40,535 nucleotides of DNA from Thalassotalea litorea (GTDB lineage: Bacteria > Pseudomonadota > Gammaproteobacteria > Enterobacterales > Alteromonadaceae), in NCBI RefSeq assembly GCF_005843925.1, contig NZ_VCBC01000022.1, positions 1 to 40,535 on the forward strand, written 5' to 3'. Both the position numbers and the translations under genes were made by a program. The notes beneath the pieces are model-generated. The model did no database searches. It was not told the DNA's origin and worked only from the letters and a program-made list of their open reading frames with translations. This document shows positions 40,428 to 40,535 of the stretch, piece by piece; positions within the stretch are counted from its first letter, which is position 1; the number at the start of each line of letters is the position of its first letter.

Positions 40428-40535
40428 TTATTCAATAATTTTTGATACAACACCTGCGCCTACTGTACGGCCACCTTCGCGGATTGCGAAGCGTAAACCT
40501 TCGTCCATCGCGATTGGGTTGATAAGCTCTACAAC
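40428..40535 (-). CDS. tuf: Elongation factor Tu, C-terminal end (partial)
   Basis: The last 35 codons of an EF-Tu gene, cut by the window edge. The translated end reads ELINPIAMDEGLRFAIREGG, then RTVGAGVVSKIIE and a TAA stop: the beta-barrel domain 3 end of EF-Tu, the GTPase that delivers aminoacyl-tRNA to the ribosome. It points left, toward the S10 operon, as it would at the end of a str operon (rpsL-rpsG-fusA-tuf), but about 15.8 kb lies between it and rpsJ. It could instead be a second tuf copy from a tRNA-tufB locus; the upstream genes are outside the window. Confidence 0.95.
   Translation of the reverse strand, partial: VVELINPIAMDEGLRFAIREGGRTVGAGVVSKIIE

Overview
The window looks like a chromosomal segment of a moderately low-GC, probably marine gammaproteobacterium. 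This rests on the S10-spc-alpha ribosomal order, a FabR/TrmA pair of the gammaproteobacterial type, an argD(astC)-astA-astD arginine-catabolism cluster, FadH, a Bcr/CflA pump and a PEP-CTERM protein. An Alteromonadales- or Kangiella-like lineage fits best, but this is inference from gene content; no rRNA or tRNA gene is present to settle it.

Layout. 1-447: no gene recognised. 448-3841: Bcr/CflA transporter (-), then MOSC protein, PabA/TrpG glutaminase and PilZ protein (+). 3842-8716: an arginine (AST) operon, argD/astC-astA-astD-DUF1338, with an ARG-box-like palindrome upstream and an intrinsic terminator downstream. 8770-10109: OsmC-family protein (+) convergent with a phosphoribulokinase (-). 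10110-10499: an intergenic repeat cluster.

10454-24840 is the ribosomal block, all on the minus strand. Read 5' to 3' it runs rpsJ-rplC-rplD-rplW-rplB-rpsS-rplV-rpsC-rplP-rpmC-rpsQ (S10 operon), a 714-bp gap with its own terminator and promoter, rplN-rplX-rplE-rpsN-rpsH-rplF-rplR-rpsE-rpmD-rplO-secY-rpmJ (spc), then rpsM-rpsK-rpsD-rpoA-rplQ (alpha). Two short genes, rpmJ and rpmD, were added by hand translation.

25096-27924 is uvrA (+). 28024-32301 is an RND efflux permease and its lipoprotein adaptor (-), followed by fadH (-). 34760-37749 holds trmA (+), fabR (-) and a delta-9-type fatty acid desaturase (+); a FabR operator sits just after the desaturase -10 box. A secreted histidine phosphatase overlaps the desaturase end. 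A small secreted protein (-), a PEP-CTERM protein (+), a repeat-rich 500-bp spacer and the 3' end of tuf (-) close the window.

Most notable points: (i) the minus-strand terminators after rplQ, rpsQ and tuf are each followed by a 14-nt mini-hairpin whose stem varies while its loop is nearly constant, and two of these sit in a longer shared repeat; (ii) S10 and spc are uncoupled by a long spacer, and tuf is separated from rpsJ by about 15.8 kb; (iii) the RND permease has changed proton-relay residues (AcrB D408 and K940 positions are A and R); (iv) a near-perfect FabR box controls the desaturase. No defence system, prophage, CRISPR array or complete insertion sequence was seen.
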